Assembly (NCBI RefSeq): GCF_036227225.1
Contig: NZ_CP109444.1
Coordinates: forward strand, 1,054,001 to 1,118,000
Direction: 5' to 3'
Origin: Streptomyces sp. NBC_01478
GTDB taxonomy: Bacteria; Actinomycetota; Actinomycetes; Streptomycetales; Streptomycetaceae
Length of the DNA stretch: 64,000 nucleotides
Position 1 is the first letter of the stretch; each line of letters begins with the position of its first letter. The notes beneath the pieces were generated by a model. That model did not search any database. It had not been told where the DNA came from and saw only the letters and a program-made list of their open reading frames with translations. Position numbers and translations under genes: made by a program. Of the stretch, positions 25,973 through 34,615 are shown in pieces.

Positions 25973-26734
25973 ATGCAGATCAGTGGGAGCTCCGCGGTGG
26001 TCGTCGGCGGGGCGGGCGGCCTGGGCGAGGCCACCGTCCGTCGGCTGCACGCGGCGGGAGCGAAGGTCGTCGTCGCCGATCTGGCCGACGAGAAGGGCAA
26101 GGCCCTGGAGCAGGAGCTCGGTGTCCGCTATGTGCGCACCGACGCCACCGACGAGGACGACGTCCAAGCGGCGCTGGCCGAGGCGGAGTCGGCGGGGCCG
26201 CTGCGGATCTCGGTGGACGCGCACGGCGGCCCGGCGAGTGGTGGCCGGCTCGTCGGCAAGGACGGCTCGCCCCTCGACCTCGCGGGCTTCCGCAAGACGA
26301 TCGACGTGTATCTGACCGGCGTGTTCAACGTGCTGCGGCTGGCCGCTGCCGCGATCGCCCGCCAGGAGCCCGCGGAGGGCGGCCGGGGAGTCATCGTCAA
26401 TACGGCCTCGATCGCCGCGTACGAGGGCCAGATCGGCCAACTCCCTTACGCGGCGGCCAAGGGCGGGGTCGTCAGCATGACCCTGGTCGCCGCCCGTGAC
26501 CTCTCCCCGCTCGGCATCCGGGTCGTCACGATCGCGCCGGGCACCTTCAACACACCGGCCTACGGCAAGGCGGGCGACCAGTTGGAGGCCTACTGGGGGC
26601 CGCAGATCCCGTACCCGAAGCGCATGGGGATGCCGGCCGAGTACGCGGGTCTCGTGCAGCACATCGTCGAGAACGACTATCTCAACGGAGAGGTCGTCCG
26701 TCTCGACGGCGCCCTCAGGTTCCCGCCGAAGTGA
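25973..26734 (+). CDS. 3-hydroxyacyl-CoA dehydrogenase type 2-like SDR (HSD10-like)
   Basis: SDR of 253 residues resembling HSD17B10/3-hydroxy-2-methylbutyryl-CoA dehydrogenase: GGAGGLGEATVRRL with a following VVADLADEKG (NAD-type acid), a long loop before NTASIAAYEGQIGQLPYAAAKGG with Ser, Tyr and Lys in place, and APGTFNTPAYG. It should oxidise a 3-hydroxyacyl-CoA or steroid-like alcohol with NAD. The start is fixed by GAGAGGAAATCCTTG before ATG 25973; the frame extends upstream without homology. The next SDR begins in its stop codon (GTGA). Confidence 0.9.
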   Translation: MQISGSSAVVVGGAGGLGEATVRRLHAAGAKVVVADLADEKGKALEQELGVRYVRTDATDEDDVQAALAEAESAGPLRISVDAHGGPASGGRLVGKDGSPLDLAGFRKTIDVYLTGVFNVLRLAAAAIARQEPAEGGRGVIVNTASIAAYEGQIGQLPYAAAKGGVVSMTLVAARDLSPLGIRVVTIAPGTFNTPAYGKAGDQLEAYWGPQIPYPKRMGMPAEYAGLVQHIVENDYLNGEVVRLDGALRFPPK

Positions 26735-27501
26735 CCGACATCGGTGAAGTGGCGGGCGTGAGCGGGCAGTTGAAGGGCAAGGTCGCGTTCGTCGCGGGCG
26801 CCAGCCGTGGCATCGGCCGTACGGTCGCGATGGCGCTCGCGGAGGCGGGCGCCTCGGTCGCCGTGGCCGCGCGTTCCGAGCGGGAAGGCCGGCTGCCCGG
26901 GACGATCCACTCGGTCGCGGACCGGATCGTCGCGGCGGGCGGGCGCGCCCTGCCCGTGCCCTGTGATGTGAGCGACGAGGCATCGGTCGACGCGGCCGTC
27001 GCCGCCACGGTCGCGGAGTTCGGCGGAATCGACATTCTCATCGCCAATGCCGGGGTGCTGTGGCTGGGCCCGGTCGAGTCGACGCCGCTCAAGCGCTGGC
27101 AGTTGGCTCTGGACGTCAATCTGACCGGGGTGTTCCTGGTGACCCGGGCGGCGATTCCGCACGTACGGGCGCGTGGCGGTGGCTCGTTGGTGGCCGTGAC
27201 GACCGGCGGGGTGGGCATGACGGACCGGGGTGCGAACGCGTACTGGGTGTCCAAGGCAGCGGTCGAGCGCCTCTACCTGGGCCTCGCCGCGGACCTGAGG
27301 AAGGACAACATCGCGGTGAACTGCCTTGCTCCGTCACGGGTGGTGCTCACCGAGGGCTGGCAGGCCGGTGGCGGCGGCCTGGAGATCCCGCCGGAGATGG
27401 TGGAGCCGCCGGAGGCGATGGCGCGGGCCGCCGTCCTGCTCGCGGGCCAGGACGCGACCGGTCTCACGGGGACCGTCCAGCGCTCGGAATCCCTTGCCTG
27501 A
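26731..27501 (+). CDS. SDR family oxidoreductase
   Basis: Short-chain dehydrogenase of 256 residues with GASRGIGRTVAMALAEAG, NAGVLW and YWVSK. The usual Ser, 13 residues before the Tyr, is Thr (VAVTTGGVG). AARSEREGRLP after strand two, with an Arg, favours NADP. The C terminus is short and lacks the common DGG ending (GLTGTVQRSESLA). GTG 26731 overlaps the upstream stop; GTG 26758 (VSGQLKGK) is possible and would remove ten poorly conserved residues. Role in the pathway not assignable. Confidence 0.87.
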   Translation: MTDIGEVAGVSGQLKGKVAFVAGASRGIGRTVAMALAEAGASVAVAARSEREGRLPGTIHSVADRIVAAGGRALPVPCDVSDEASVDAAVAATVAEFGGIDILIANAGVLWLGPVESTPLKRWQLALDVNLTGVFLVTRAAIPHVRARGGGSLVAVTTGGVGMTDRGANAYWVSKAAVERLYLGLAADLRKDNIAVNCLAPSRVVLTEGWQAGGGGLEIPPEMVEPPEAMARAAVLLAGQDATGLTGTVQRSESLA

Positions 27502-27629
27502 ACGGCAGTTGGGGCTGCACTCGACGCGGGACGCGCATGACTGTCCGGCAACATCCGGGGCACTCGGGAGACAACGGCGCAGTCACCGGGATCACCGGTG
27601 GCGCGCCGTCTATCCGTAGGGGTTAACAG

Positions 27630-27815
27630 ATGCTTGCATTCGTGGCGGCCGCGCTCTTCTTCATCGCCTTCCTCATCCGTGTCACCGAGACGTCGACCCA
27701 GATCGTCTTCAGTTCGACGAGCCTGATGCTGCTCGGGCTCGCCTTCCTCGCCGCGCACTCGGCCGGCGTGGGGTCCGGCTGGTCCGCCCGGCGCAGCAGC
27801 GGACGTCGGCGTTGA
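27630..27815 (+). CDS. Small membrane protein, 61 residues
   Basis: ATG 27630 has a fair ribosome-binding site (GTAGGGGTTAACAG). The product has a strongly hydrophobic N terminus (LAFVAAALFFIAFLIRV) and a second span (SLMLLGLAFLAAHS), ending in a basic Arg-rich tail (RRSSGRRR). This is a two-helix hairpin with the tail on the cytoplasmic side. No family assigned. No operator lies upstream, so it may be outside the catabolic regulon and mark a break within the island. Confidence 0.6.
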   Translation: MLAFVAAALFFIAFLIRVTETSTQIVFSSTSLMLLGLAFLAAHSAGVGSGWSARRSSGRRR

Positions 27816-27869
27816 GGCAGCGGCGCGCTGCGTCCATGGCGCGCCCCGCCTCCGACACCCGCTGACCGG

Positions 27870-28703
27870 TCACCGCCCGGCGCGTTCTCGCACCGCCGCA
27901 CAGACCCCACCGTCGACGAGAACGTCGATTCCGGAAACGAAAGCGGCCTCGTCCGACAACAGGAAGGCCACCGCAGCCGCGACGTCCTCGGCCCGGCCCA
28001 CCCGCCCGAGCGGCGTCTGCTCCACCAGAGCAGCCATGGCGGGCTGGGCCGAGGCCTCCTGTTGCCCCTGAGGGGTGTCGATGACGCCCGGCGATACGGA
28101 ACACACCCGGGCGCCGTACGGTCCGAGCCGCACCGCCTCCCGCCGTACGAACCGGTGCACCCCGTGCTTGGCCCACGCGTACGCGAGACCGGTGTTCTCG
28201 ACGGCCGGCCCGAGGGCCTCGCGCAGCCGCTCCAGAAAGTCGTCCCGAAGCGGATCGTCGAGGATCGCCGCTACGGCGGGATCGGCCTCCAGGTTGCCGA
28301 GGAGCGGGGCCATGGAGGCGAAGCAGACCATCGCGGTGCCCTCGGTGGCGAGCGGGCGGAGTGCCTCGGCGAGGCGTGCGGTGCCGACGAGGTCGACGTC
28401 GAAGATGCGCCGCCAGTCGGCCATGGTGGGCGAGATTCCGGCGGCATGGGAGACAGCCCTGAGGGTGCCCAATTCGGCTACCCGCACGGCGAGTTGAGCC
28501 AGTCCTGCCGTATCGGTGATGTCGAGGACGAAGGGTTCGACCTCGATCTCCTCGTCCACGGCGGCAAGTTCCTTCGCCGCGGCGGTCACGGCCAACTCGT
28601 CCCGGTCCACCAGCAACAGCGTGTCCACCAGGTCGGGGAGCCGCCGCGCGCAGGCCAGTCCCATGCCGCGCCCGGCCCCGGTCGCGATGCCTACGGTCGT
28701 CAT
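27870..28703 (-). CDS. SDR family oxidoreductase with active-site insertion
   Basis: SDR of 277 residues: GAGRGMGLACARRLP, VDRDE after strand two, HAAGISPTM, YAWAKHGVHRF and AAFVSGIDVLVDGG. An insertion of roughly 35 residues (ADPAVAAILDDPLRDDFLERL and following) lies between the Ser region (CFASMAPLLG) and the YxxxK. Such inserts occur in 3-alpha-HSD/carbonyl-reductase-like SDRs that accept bulky substrates. ATG 28703 overlaps the VOC gene stop (ATGA). It closes the long minus-strand operon that begins at 35790. Confidence 0.88.
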   Translation of the reverse strand: MTTVGIATGAGRGMGLACARRLPDLVDTLLLVDRDELAVTAAAKELAAVDEEIEVEPFVLDITDTAGLAQLAVRVAELGTLRAVSHAAGISPTMADWRRIFDVDLVGTARLAEALRPLATEGTAMVCFASMAPLLGNLEADPAVAAILDDPLRDDFLERLREALGPAVENTGLAYAWAKHGVHRFVRREAVRLGPYGARVCSVSPGVIDTPQGQQEASAQPAMAALVEQTPLGRVGRAEDVAAAVAFLLSDEAAFVSGIDVLVDGGVCAAVRERAGR

Positions 28704-29152
28704 GCGTCCCCTCCTTCAAGGGCCCACAGTTTCTCCAGCCCCGGCCGCGCCACCCGGTCCACGAGTTCCACGAGGAGACCGCTCGGGCCGCGCAGAAAGG
28801 CGAAGGGCGCGCCACCTGAGCCGGTCCGGCTCGCCTCGGTCACGAAGCCCTGCCGGGTGAGTTCGGCCGCGTCCGCGGCCACGTCGTCGGACCAGTAGCC
28901 GACGTGGTGCACCCCGCCGGCCACCGGCTCCCACAGGGTTCCCGGCACGCGGCGGACGATCTCCAGTCGGGGCAGCGTCCGGGAGTAGGCGCAACTGATG
29001 TCGAGAACGGCGTTTCCGGTCGGGAGCGTCAGCGGTACCGCCCCGCCGATCTCGGCGCACCACTCGTACCCGAGCGCGGCCGTGAACTCGGCCAGCGTCC
29101 CCTCGAAGTCCTCGACGACAAGCCCGAGATGGAACTGGTCCTCCGCCCTCAC
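28700..29152 (-). CDS. VOC family protein (glyoxalase/epimerase fold)
   Basis: A 150-residue vicinal-oxygen-chelate protein with two beta-alpha-beta-beta-beta repeats. Candidate metal ligands are His in FHLGLVVED, Glu in PRLEIVRR, His in GGVHHVGYWS and Glu in LLVELVDR, the H-E-H-E pattern of methylmalonyl-CoA epimerase and related enzymes. With a B12-dependent mutase in the same operon an acyl-CoA epimerase role is attractive but unproven. The GTG start overlaps the CoA-transferase stop by four bases. Confidence 0.83.
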   Translation of the reverse strand: MRAEDQFHLGLVVEDFEGTLAEFTAALGYEWCAEIGGAVPLTLPTGNAVLDISCAYSRTLPRLEIVRRVPGTLWEPVAGGVHHVGYWSDDVAADAAELTRQGFVTEASRTGSGGAPFAFLRGPSGLLVELVDRVARPGLEKLWALEGGDA

Positions 29153-30207
29153 GGCTCCCCCACCGCCCCGGAAACGTCATGCTCACCCAGTCGGGGCGGC
29201 GGCCCGTAGTCGGGCTCGTACCCCGCGACCCGCACGGAACCGCGCACCAGCCGGAAGTCGCCGGCCCTCACCACGGCCTCCGGTGTCGCCGCCAGCGCCT
29301 GCGGCAGCGTCCGTACGGCGGCCGCAGGCACCCCGAGCGGCCGCAGCCGCGCCTCCCAGGCCACGGCGGTGTCACCGGCCAGAGCGGCCGTCACGGCGGC
29401 GAGTACGTCCTCGCGGCGCTCGGCGCGTTCGGCCATGGTGGGGAATCCCTGGATGCCGGCCTCGGCGGCGAAGGACTTCCAGAAGCCGTCGTGGGTGATG
29501 AAGAGCGCCAAGTGGCCCTCGGCGGTGGGAAAGAGCTGGGCCGGTACGTAGTAGGAGTGGGCGCCGAGCGGCAGCCGGCGCGGTTCGACGCCCTCGTTGA
29601 GGTAGGCGGAGGCGCGGTAGTTGAGCTGAGAGAGCATCACATCCCGTAGTGACACCTCCACTTGGCCGCCGCGCCCGGAGACGATCTGCGCGAGGAGCCC
29701 CAACGCGGCTGTCAGGCCTGAGGAGTTGTCGGCCGAGGAGTAGCCGGGCAGGGTCGGTGGCGCGTCCGGGTCGCCGGTGAGGGCGGCGACTCCCGTGGCG
29801 GCCTGCACCACGTAGTCGAAGGCTGGCTCGTCGCCCGCCTCCAGCCCGTAGCCGGTGAGCGCGACGCACACGATCCGGTCGTTCCACTTGCGCAGCACCT
29901 CGTAGGTCAGGCCCAGTCGGTGGATCGCCGACGGTTTGAGGTTGACGAGCAACGCGTGGGCGTCGGCGACGAGTTCACCGAGCCGGGCCTGTCCGTCGGC
30001 GGTGGTGAGGTCGAGGCGGATGCTGCGTTTGCCGCGGTTGAGGCTGGCGAAGTAGGCGTCGCTCACCTGGCGGGAGATGTCCCCGCCCGGCGGCTCGATC
30101 TTGGTGACCTCGGCGCCGAGGTCGGCGAGCATCATCGTGGCGTAGGGGCCGGCCAGCATGTGGCCGACCTCCAGGATGCGGATGCCGTCGAGCGGTCCGG
30201 CGGTCAT
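29149..30207 (-). CDS. Family III CoA-transferase (CaiB/BaiF type)
   Basis: Of 352 residues, ILEVGHMLAGPYATMMLADLGAEVTKIEPPGGD is the classical N-terminal fold. Asp160 in YSSADNSSG is the likely catalytic Asp, and LTGYG precedes it as usual. ATG 30207 lies in an ATGA overlap with the F420-type oxidoreductase; the much longer open frame upstream is antisense or frame-shadow sequence. It could attach or transfer CoA on a late pathway acid, or act as a racemase of 2-methylacyl-CoA, since the family includes both. Confidence 0.9.
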   Translation of the reverse strand: MTAGPLDGIRILEVGHMLAGPYATMMLADLGAEVTKIEPPGGDISRQVSDAYFASLNRGKRSIRLDLTTADGQARLGELVADAHALLVNLKPSAIHRLGLTYEVLRKWNDRIVCVALTGYGLEAGDEPAFDYVVQAATGVAALTGDPDAPPTLPGYSSADNSSGLTAALGLLAQIVSGRGGQVEVSLRDVMLSQLNYRASAYLNEGVEPRRLPLGAHSYYVPAQLFPTAEGHLALFITHDGFWKSFAAEAGIQGFPTMAERAERREDVLAAVTAALAGDTAVAWEARLRPLGVPAAAVRTLPQALAATPEAVVRAGDFRLVRGSVRVAGYEPDYGPPPRLGEHDVSGAVGEP

Positions 30208-31160
30208 CGCAGGTCCGCGGCGAGAGCGGCGAGCATGTCGCGGGTGCGGTACTTGGAGGCGACGAGCTCGTCGCGGGTGTCGCCGATGGGCAGCAGGCGT
30301 ACCGACAGATCCGTGACCCCGGCGTCGGCAAACCGCTTGAAACGGGCGGCAATGGCGTTCTCGTCGCCCGCCGCGCACAGGTCGCCGATGTCGCGGGCGT
30401 CGCCGTATTCGAGGACCCGTTGGTAGTTGGGCGAGATCTCGGCCTCGCCGAGGATGCGGTTGGCGCGCTCGCGGGCCTCGTCGACCCGGTCGGGGCCGCA
30501 CAGGCAGACCGGGATGCCCGCGACGATCCGCGGTGCCGGGCGTCCGGCGCTCTCGGCGGCCTTGGTGATGCGGGGGACGACGTGTTCGGCGACGGCGCGT
30601 TCGTCCGCCATCCACAGCACGGTCCCGTCGGCCCGTTCCCCGGCGAGGCGCAGCATGACGGGGCCGAGGGCCGCGATCAGGACCGGCAGTGGGGAGACAG
30701 GGGTGAGGGTGAGCGGGTTGTGGACGGTGAAAGTGTCGTTCTCGACATCGACCATGTCCGTTCCACCGAACGCGGCGTCCAGGACGTCCAGATAGTCGCG
30801 CGTGAAGGCGGCCGGTTTCTCGTACGGCAGCCCCAACATGTCCTGGATGATCCAGTGGTGGGACGGCCCGAGGCCCAGCGCGAGCCGTCCTCCTGCCGCG
30901 GCCTGGGCCGAAATCGCCTGCCGGGCAAGGGCGATGGGGTGCTGGGCCTGCAACGGCACGACGGCGGTGCCGAGTTCGATCCGCTCGGTGCGCGCGCCCA
31001 TCAGCGCGACCGCGGTGAGCGCGTCGAAGTCGGTGGGGATCTGCGGCACCCACACGGTGTCGAAACCCGCCTTCTCGGCCCATGTCACGTCGTCGATCAT
31101 CCGCGTGACCTTGCGGACCGAGTCTCCGCGCTCGGGCCCGATCATCACTCCGATGCGCAC
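30204..31160 (-). CDS. LLM class F420-dependent oxidoreductase
   Basis: Luciferase-like TIM-barrel enzyme of 318 residues. GFDTVWVPQIPTDFDALTAVALMG, RIELGTAVVPLQAQHPIALARQA and GLGPSHHWIIQDMLGLPYEKP are hallmark segments of the F420-using LLM subgroup common in actinobacteria. Reduced F420 or FMN would support hydride transfer or Baeyer-Villiger-type chemistry. It is the fifth gene of the 35790-27870 operon, 31 bases after the B12-binding subunit. Confidence 0.9.
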   Translation of the reverse strand: MRIGVMIGPERGDSVRKVTRMIDDVTWAEKAGFDTVWVPQIPTDFDALTAVALMGARTERIELGTAVVPLQAQHPIALARQAISAQAAAGGRLALGLGPSHHWIIQDMLGLPYEKPAAFTRDYLDVLDAAFGGTDMVDVENDTFTVHNPLTLTPVSPLPVLIAALGPVMLRLAGERADGTVLWMADERAVAEHVVPRITKAAESAGRPAPRIVAGIPVCLCGPDRVDEARERANRILGEAEISPNYQRVLEYGDARDIGDLCAAGDENAIAARFKRFADAGVTDLSVRLLPIGDTRDELVASKYRTRDMLAALAADLR

Positions 31161-31191
31161 GCTGCCTCCAGGTTTTCGGCTTGCCGCCGGG

Positions 31192-31590
31192 TCATGGCGA
31201 GGTGACGGACGTCAGGGCGCGCATCTTGGCCACGAGGGCGTCGAGCGGTGTGCCCGTGGGGAAGACCGCGGCGGCTCCCGCGGTGAGCAGTTTCGGTACG
31301 TCGGCCGGCGGGATGGTGCCGCCGACCACGACGGCGATGTCCTCGGCCCCGGAGGCGCGCAGAGCCTCGATCACGCGGGTGGTCAGCGCGAGGTGGGCGC
31401 CGGAGAGGATGCTGAGACCGACAACGGCCACGTCCTCCTGGACGGCGACCGCCACGATGTCGTCGACGCGTTGCCGGATCCCGGTGAAGATGACCTCGAA
31501 TCCCGCGTCGCGCAGCGCCCGCGCGACGATCTTGGCCCCGCGGTCGTGTCCGTCGAGGCCCGGCTTGGCGACCAGTACGCGATCGTTCAT
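31192..31590 (-). CDS. Cobalamin-binding small subunit of acyl-CoA mutase
   Basis: A 132-residue B12-binding domain equivalent to the C-terminal part of methylmalonyl-CoA mutase. Asp13-x-His15-x-x-Gly18 ([10 protein letters not shown]) supplies the base-off histidine ligand, followed by [11 protein letters not shown] and VVVGGTIPP for the nucleotide tail. It is encoded separately from the catalytic subunit, as in two-component isobutyryl-CoA- and 2-hydroxyisobutyryl-CoA-type mutases. Its start and the large-subunit stop share one base (TGATG). Confidence 0.93.
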   Translation of the reverse strand: MNDRVLVAKPGLDGHDRGAKIVARALRDAGFEVIFTGIRQRVDDIVAVAVQEDVAVVGLSILSGAHLALTTRVIEALRASGAEDIAVVVGGTIPPADVPKLLTAGAAAVFPTGTPLDALVAKMRALTSVTSP

Positions 31591-33191
31591 CAGAACACCA
31601 CCGGCTGCTGGAACTCGCCCCAGACCGCCTTGAGCGCGGCCACCATCTCGCCCACCGTGCAGTAGGCGTTGGCGCAGTCGATGAGGATGGGCATGAGGTT
31701 CTCGGTACCTTCCGCGGCGCGGGCCAGTTCGGCGAGGCGTTGCCGTACGAGGGCGGCGTCGCGGGTGGCCTTGACGTCGGCGAGCCGTTTCAACTGGCGG
31801 TCGCGGCCTTCCGCGTCCAGTTCGTACGTGGCGAGGTCGGGCGGTGGTTCGTCCGAGACGAAGCGGTTGACGCCGACGACCGGCCGGGTGCCCGCCTCGA
31901 CCTCGCGGTGCGACTGGTAGGCCTCGTCGGCGATGAGCGTCTGCAGATAGCCGTCCTCGATGGCCCGGACCATGCCGCCGTACCGCTCCAGGTCGTCCAT
32001 GATCTCGACGATGCGGGCCTCGGTGGCGTCGGTGAGCGCCTCGACGAAGTACGAGCCGCCGAGCGGGTCCGCGACCCTGGCAACGCCCGTCTCATGGGCG
32101 AGAATCTGCTGTGTGCGCAGTGCGAGCGTCGCCGACTCCTCGCTGGGCAGCGCGAACGGTTCGTCCCAGGCGGCCGTGAACATCGACTGGACCCCGCCGA
32201 GGACCGACGCGAGTGCCTCGTAGGCGACCCGGACGGTGTTGTTCTGCGCCTGGGGTGCGTACAGCGAGGCCCCTCCGGCGACGCAGCCGAAGCGGAACAT
32301 GGCCGCCTTGTCGCTGCCCGCGCCGTACCGCTCGCGCACGATGGTCGACCAACGCCTGCGTCCGGCACGGTACTTGGCGATCTCCTCGAAGAAGTCGCCG
32401 TGTGTGTAGAAGAAGAAGGAGACCTGCGGGGCGAACTGATCGATCGTCATACGTCCCCGGGCGAGCACCGTGTCGCAGTAGGTGACCCCGTCCGCGAGGG
32501 TGAAGGCCATCTCCTGTACGGCGTTGGCGCCGGCGTCGCGGAAGTGCGAGCCGGCGACCGAGATCGCGTTGAAGCGCGGTACTTCGGCCGCGCAGAACTC
32601 GATGGTGTCGGCGATGAGTCGCAGGGACGGTTCGGCGGGCCAGATCCACGTGCCTCTGGACGCGTACTCCTTGAGGATGTCGTTCTGGATCGTCCCGGTG
32701 AGTTTCGCGCGGGGCACGCCGGCCCGTTCGGCCGCGGCGACGTAGAAGGCGAGCAGGATCGCGGCGGTGCCGTTGATGGTGAAGCTGGTGCTGATCCTGT
32801 CCAACGGGATGCCCTCGAAGAGGACTTCGGCGTCGGCGAGCGTGTCGACGGCGACGCCCACCCGGCCGACCTCCTCGCCCACTTCGGGGTCGTCGGAGTC
32901 GTAACCGCACTGCGTGGGCAGGTCGAGCGCCACCGAGAGTCCGGTGCCGCCCTGTTGGAGGAGGTAGTGGTAACGGCGGTTGGACGATTCGGCGGTGCCG
33001 AAGCCGGAGTACTGGCGCAGCGTCCACAGCCGTCCCCGGTATCCGGTGGCGTAATTGCCGCGCGTGAAGGGGAAGTTGCCCGGCGCGGGCGGTTCGGCGG
33101 CGACGTCGTCGGGGCCGTAGACCGGTTTGAGGGGCAGGCCGGACGCGGTCCGGACGAGGTCGTCGCCCTGGGGCGGTGTGGGAGGCGTCAT
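31590..33191 (-). CDS. Adenosylcobalamin-dependent acyl-CoA mutase, large subunit
   Basis: Catalytic TIM-barrel subunit, 533 residues, that rearranges the carbon skeleton of a branched acyl-CoA. In a gap-free comparison with methylmalonyl-CoA mutase I place Tyr61 (RQYSGFG) at Tyr89, Arg179 (SRGTWIWP) at Arg207 and His216 at His244. Isobutyryl-type mutases have Phe and Gln at the first two, so a carboxylated acyl-CoA is favoured. The next contact, Tyr243, is Ser215 (VAGSHFRD). No MeaB-type G-protein chaperone is in the window. ATG 33191 overlaps the synthetase stop. Confidence 0.92.
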   Translation of the reverse strand: MTPPTPPQGDDLVRTASGLPLKPVYGPDDVAAEPPAPGNFPFTRGNYATGYRGRLWTLRQYSGFGTAESSNRRYHYLLQQGGTGLSVALDLPTQCGYDSDDPEVGEEVGRVGVAVDTLADAEVLFEGIPLDRISTSFTINGTAAILLAFYVAAAERAGVPRAKLTGTIQNDILKEYASRGTWIWPAEPSLRLIADTIEFCAAEVPRFNAISVAGSHFRDAGANAVQEMAFTLADGVTYCDTVLARGRMTIDQFAPQVSFFFYTHGDFFEEIAKYRAGRRRWSTIVRERYGAGSDKAAMFRFGCVAGGASLYAPQAQNNTVRVAYEALASVLGGVQSMFTAAWDEPFALPSEESATLALRTQQILAHETGVARVADPLGGSYFVEALTDATEARIVEIMDDLERYGGMVRAIEDGYLQTLIADEAYQSHREVEAGTRPVVGVNRFVSDEPPPDLATYELDAEGRDRQLKRLADVKATRDAALVRQRLAELARAAEGTENLMPILIDCANAYCTVGEMVAALKAVWGEFQQPVVF

Positions 33192-34615
33192 CGCAGGAGG
33201 TCCTTCATCACCTTTCCGGTGGCGTTCAGCGGCAGTTCCGTCAGGAACTCCACGGTCCGGGGCACCTTGAACCCGGCCATCCGGAGCCGGCTCCACTCGA
33301 TCAACTCGTCGGCGGTCAGCGGCTGTCGGAGGACGACGAAGGCCTTGCCGACCTGTCCCATCCGTTCGTCGGGCACGCCGATCACGGCGGCCTGGGCGAC
33401 CGCCGGGTGTTCCATCAGGAAGCCCTCGATCTCGGCGGGGTAGGCGTTGAAGCCGCCGACGATGAACATGTCTTTCTTGCGGCCGACGATCCTCAGATAG
33501 CCGCGCTCGTCGAGCGTGCCGAGGTCCCCGGTGTGCAACCAGCGGTCCTCGTCGATGGCTTGGGCGGTCGCTTCGGGGTCGTTGAAGTAGCCGCGCATCA
33601 CGCTGTAGCCGCGGACGAGGACTTCGCCGTCGTCGGCGATGCGGACCTCGACGCCGTCGCAGGGGGTGCCGACGGTGGTGGCGATGTCCTCGAAGGAGTC
33701 GCCGGGGCGGGTGGCGGTGGCCGTGCCCGCCTCGGTCAGGCCGTAGCCCGTCATGATGGAGGTGAAGGGCAGTTCGGTCATCACACGGCGGATCAGTTCG
33801 ACGGGGATGTCGGCGGCTCCGGTGACGGCAACTCGCAGTGAGGACAGATCTCTTGAGCCGCGGTCATTGAGCAGGGAGTGGTAGAGCGTGGGCGGGCCGG
33901 GCAGGACCGTCACCTTCTCGCGCTCGACCAGGTCCAGGACGTGGTCCACGTCGAAGACGGGCACGGGCAGGATGGTCATGCCGCGGATGAGCGACGCGAC
34001 CATGCCCGCCTTGAAGCCGAAGATGTGGAAGAACGGGTTGACGATCAGATAGCGGTCGCCCTCTCTGACCCCGGCGAGGTCGCACCACTCCGCGTAGAGC
34101 CGGAGGGTCTGGGCGTGGGTCATCAGGACGCCCTTGGGCCGGCCGGTGGTGCCGGAGGTGAAGACGATGTCGCTGATCTGGTCGCCGGTCACCTTGCGCT
34201 CGAAGGGCGAACCGCTCGCCAGGAAGCCGGACTTGAGGTCGATGACCGGCACACCGGGCGGCGCCTTGAAGTCCAGGCCGAGGAAGCCCTCCTGGACGAG
34301 AACGGCCTTCGCACCGCTGCGCACGATGATGTCGTGCGCCTCGTCCGCCTTGAAGCGGGTGTTGACGGGCACCACCACACCGCCCGCGGTCATCAGACCG
34401 AAGGCGGCAATGATCCACTCGGCGGAGTTGGGCGCCCAGATCGCGACCCGGTCGCCCTGCTCCACCCCGGCCGACGCGAACGCACCCGCAGCCACACGCA
34501 CCCGTTCGACCAGCTCGGTGAACGTGAGGCGGAGCGGGCCGTCCACCACGGCTTCGGCGTCACCGAAGCGGTCGGCCGCGCTCAGCACCATCTGCGGGAT
34601 GCTCTCCCAGGTCAT
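33188..34615 (-). CDS. Acyl-CoA synthetase, FadD3-like
   Basis: Ligase of 475 residues with VFTSGTTGRPKGVLMTH, GYGLTEAGTAT, GRKKDMFIVGGFNAYPAEIE and the C-terminal Lys in [12 protein letters not shown]. The region SVMRGYFNDPEATAQAIDEDRWLHTGDLGTLDERGYLRIVGRKK resembles FadD3, the ligase for the bicyclic HIP acid of steroid breakdown; this is recollection, not a search. ATG 34615 lies in the amidohydrolase stop (ATGA). Placed directly before a mutase, it may activate a ring-cleavage acid that the mutase later rearranges. Confidence 0.9.
   Translation of the reverse strand: MTWESIPQMVLSAADRFGDAEAVVDGPLRLTFTELVERVRVAAGAFASAGVEQGDRVAIWAPNSAEWIIAAFGLMTAGGVVVPVNTRFKADEAHDIIVRSGAKAVLVQEGFLGLDFKAPPGVPVIDLKSGFLASGSPFERKVTGDQISDIVFTSGTTGRPKGVLMTHAQTLRLYAEWCDLAGVREGDRYLIVNPFFHIFGFKAGMVASLIRGMTILPVPVFDVDHVLDLVEREKVTVLPGPPTLYHSLLNDRGSRDLSSLRVAVTGAADIPVELIRRVMTELPFTSIMTGYGLTEAGTATATRPGDSFEDIATTVGTPCDGVEVRIADDGEVLVRGYSVMRGYFNDPEATAQAIDEDRWLHTGDLGTLDERGYLRIVGRKKDMFIVGGFNAYPAEIEGFLMEHPAVAQAAVIGVPDERMGQVGKAFVVLRQPLTADELIEWSRLRMAGFKVPRTVEFLTELPLNATGKVMKDLLR

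Noticed and set aside
27584..27600. Short hairpin CACCGG-GATCA-CCGGTG after the SDR at 26731-27501
   Set aside because: A six-base-pair GC stem is common by chance in this DNA; possible terminator but not supported enough to list.
31740..33443. Plus-strand open frame of 567 codons opposite the mutase large subunit
   Set aside because: Antisense shadow of a strongly conserved B12 mutase gene.
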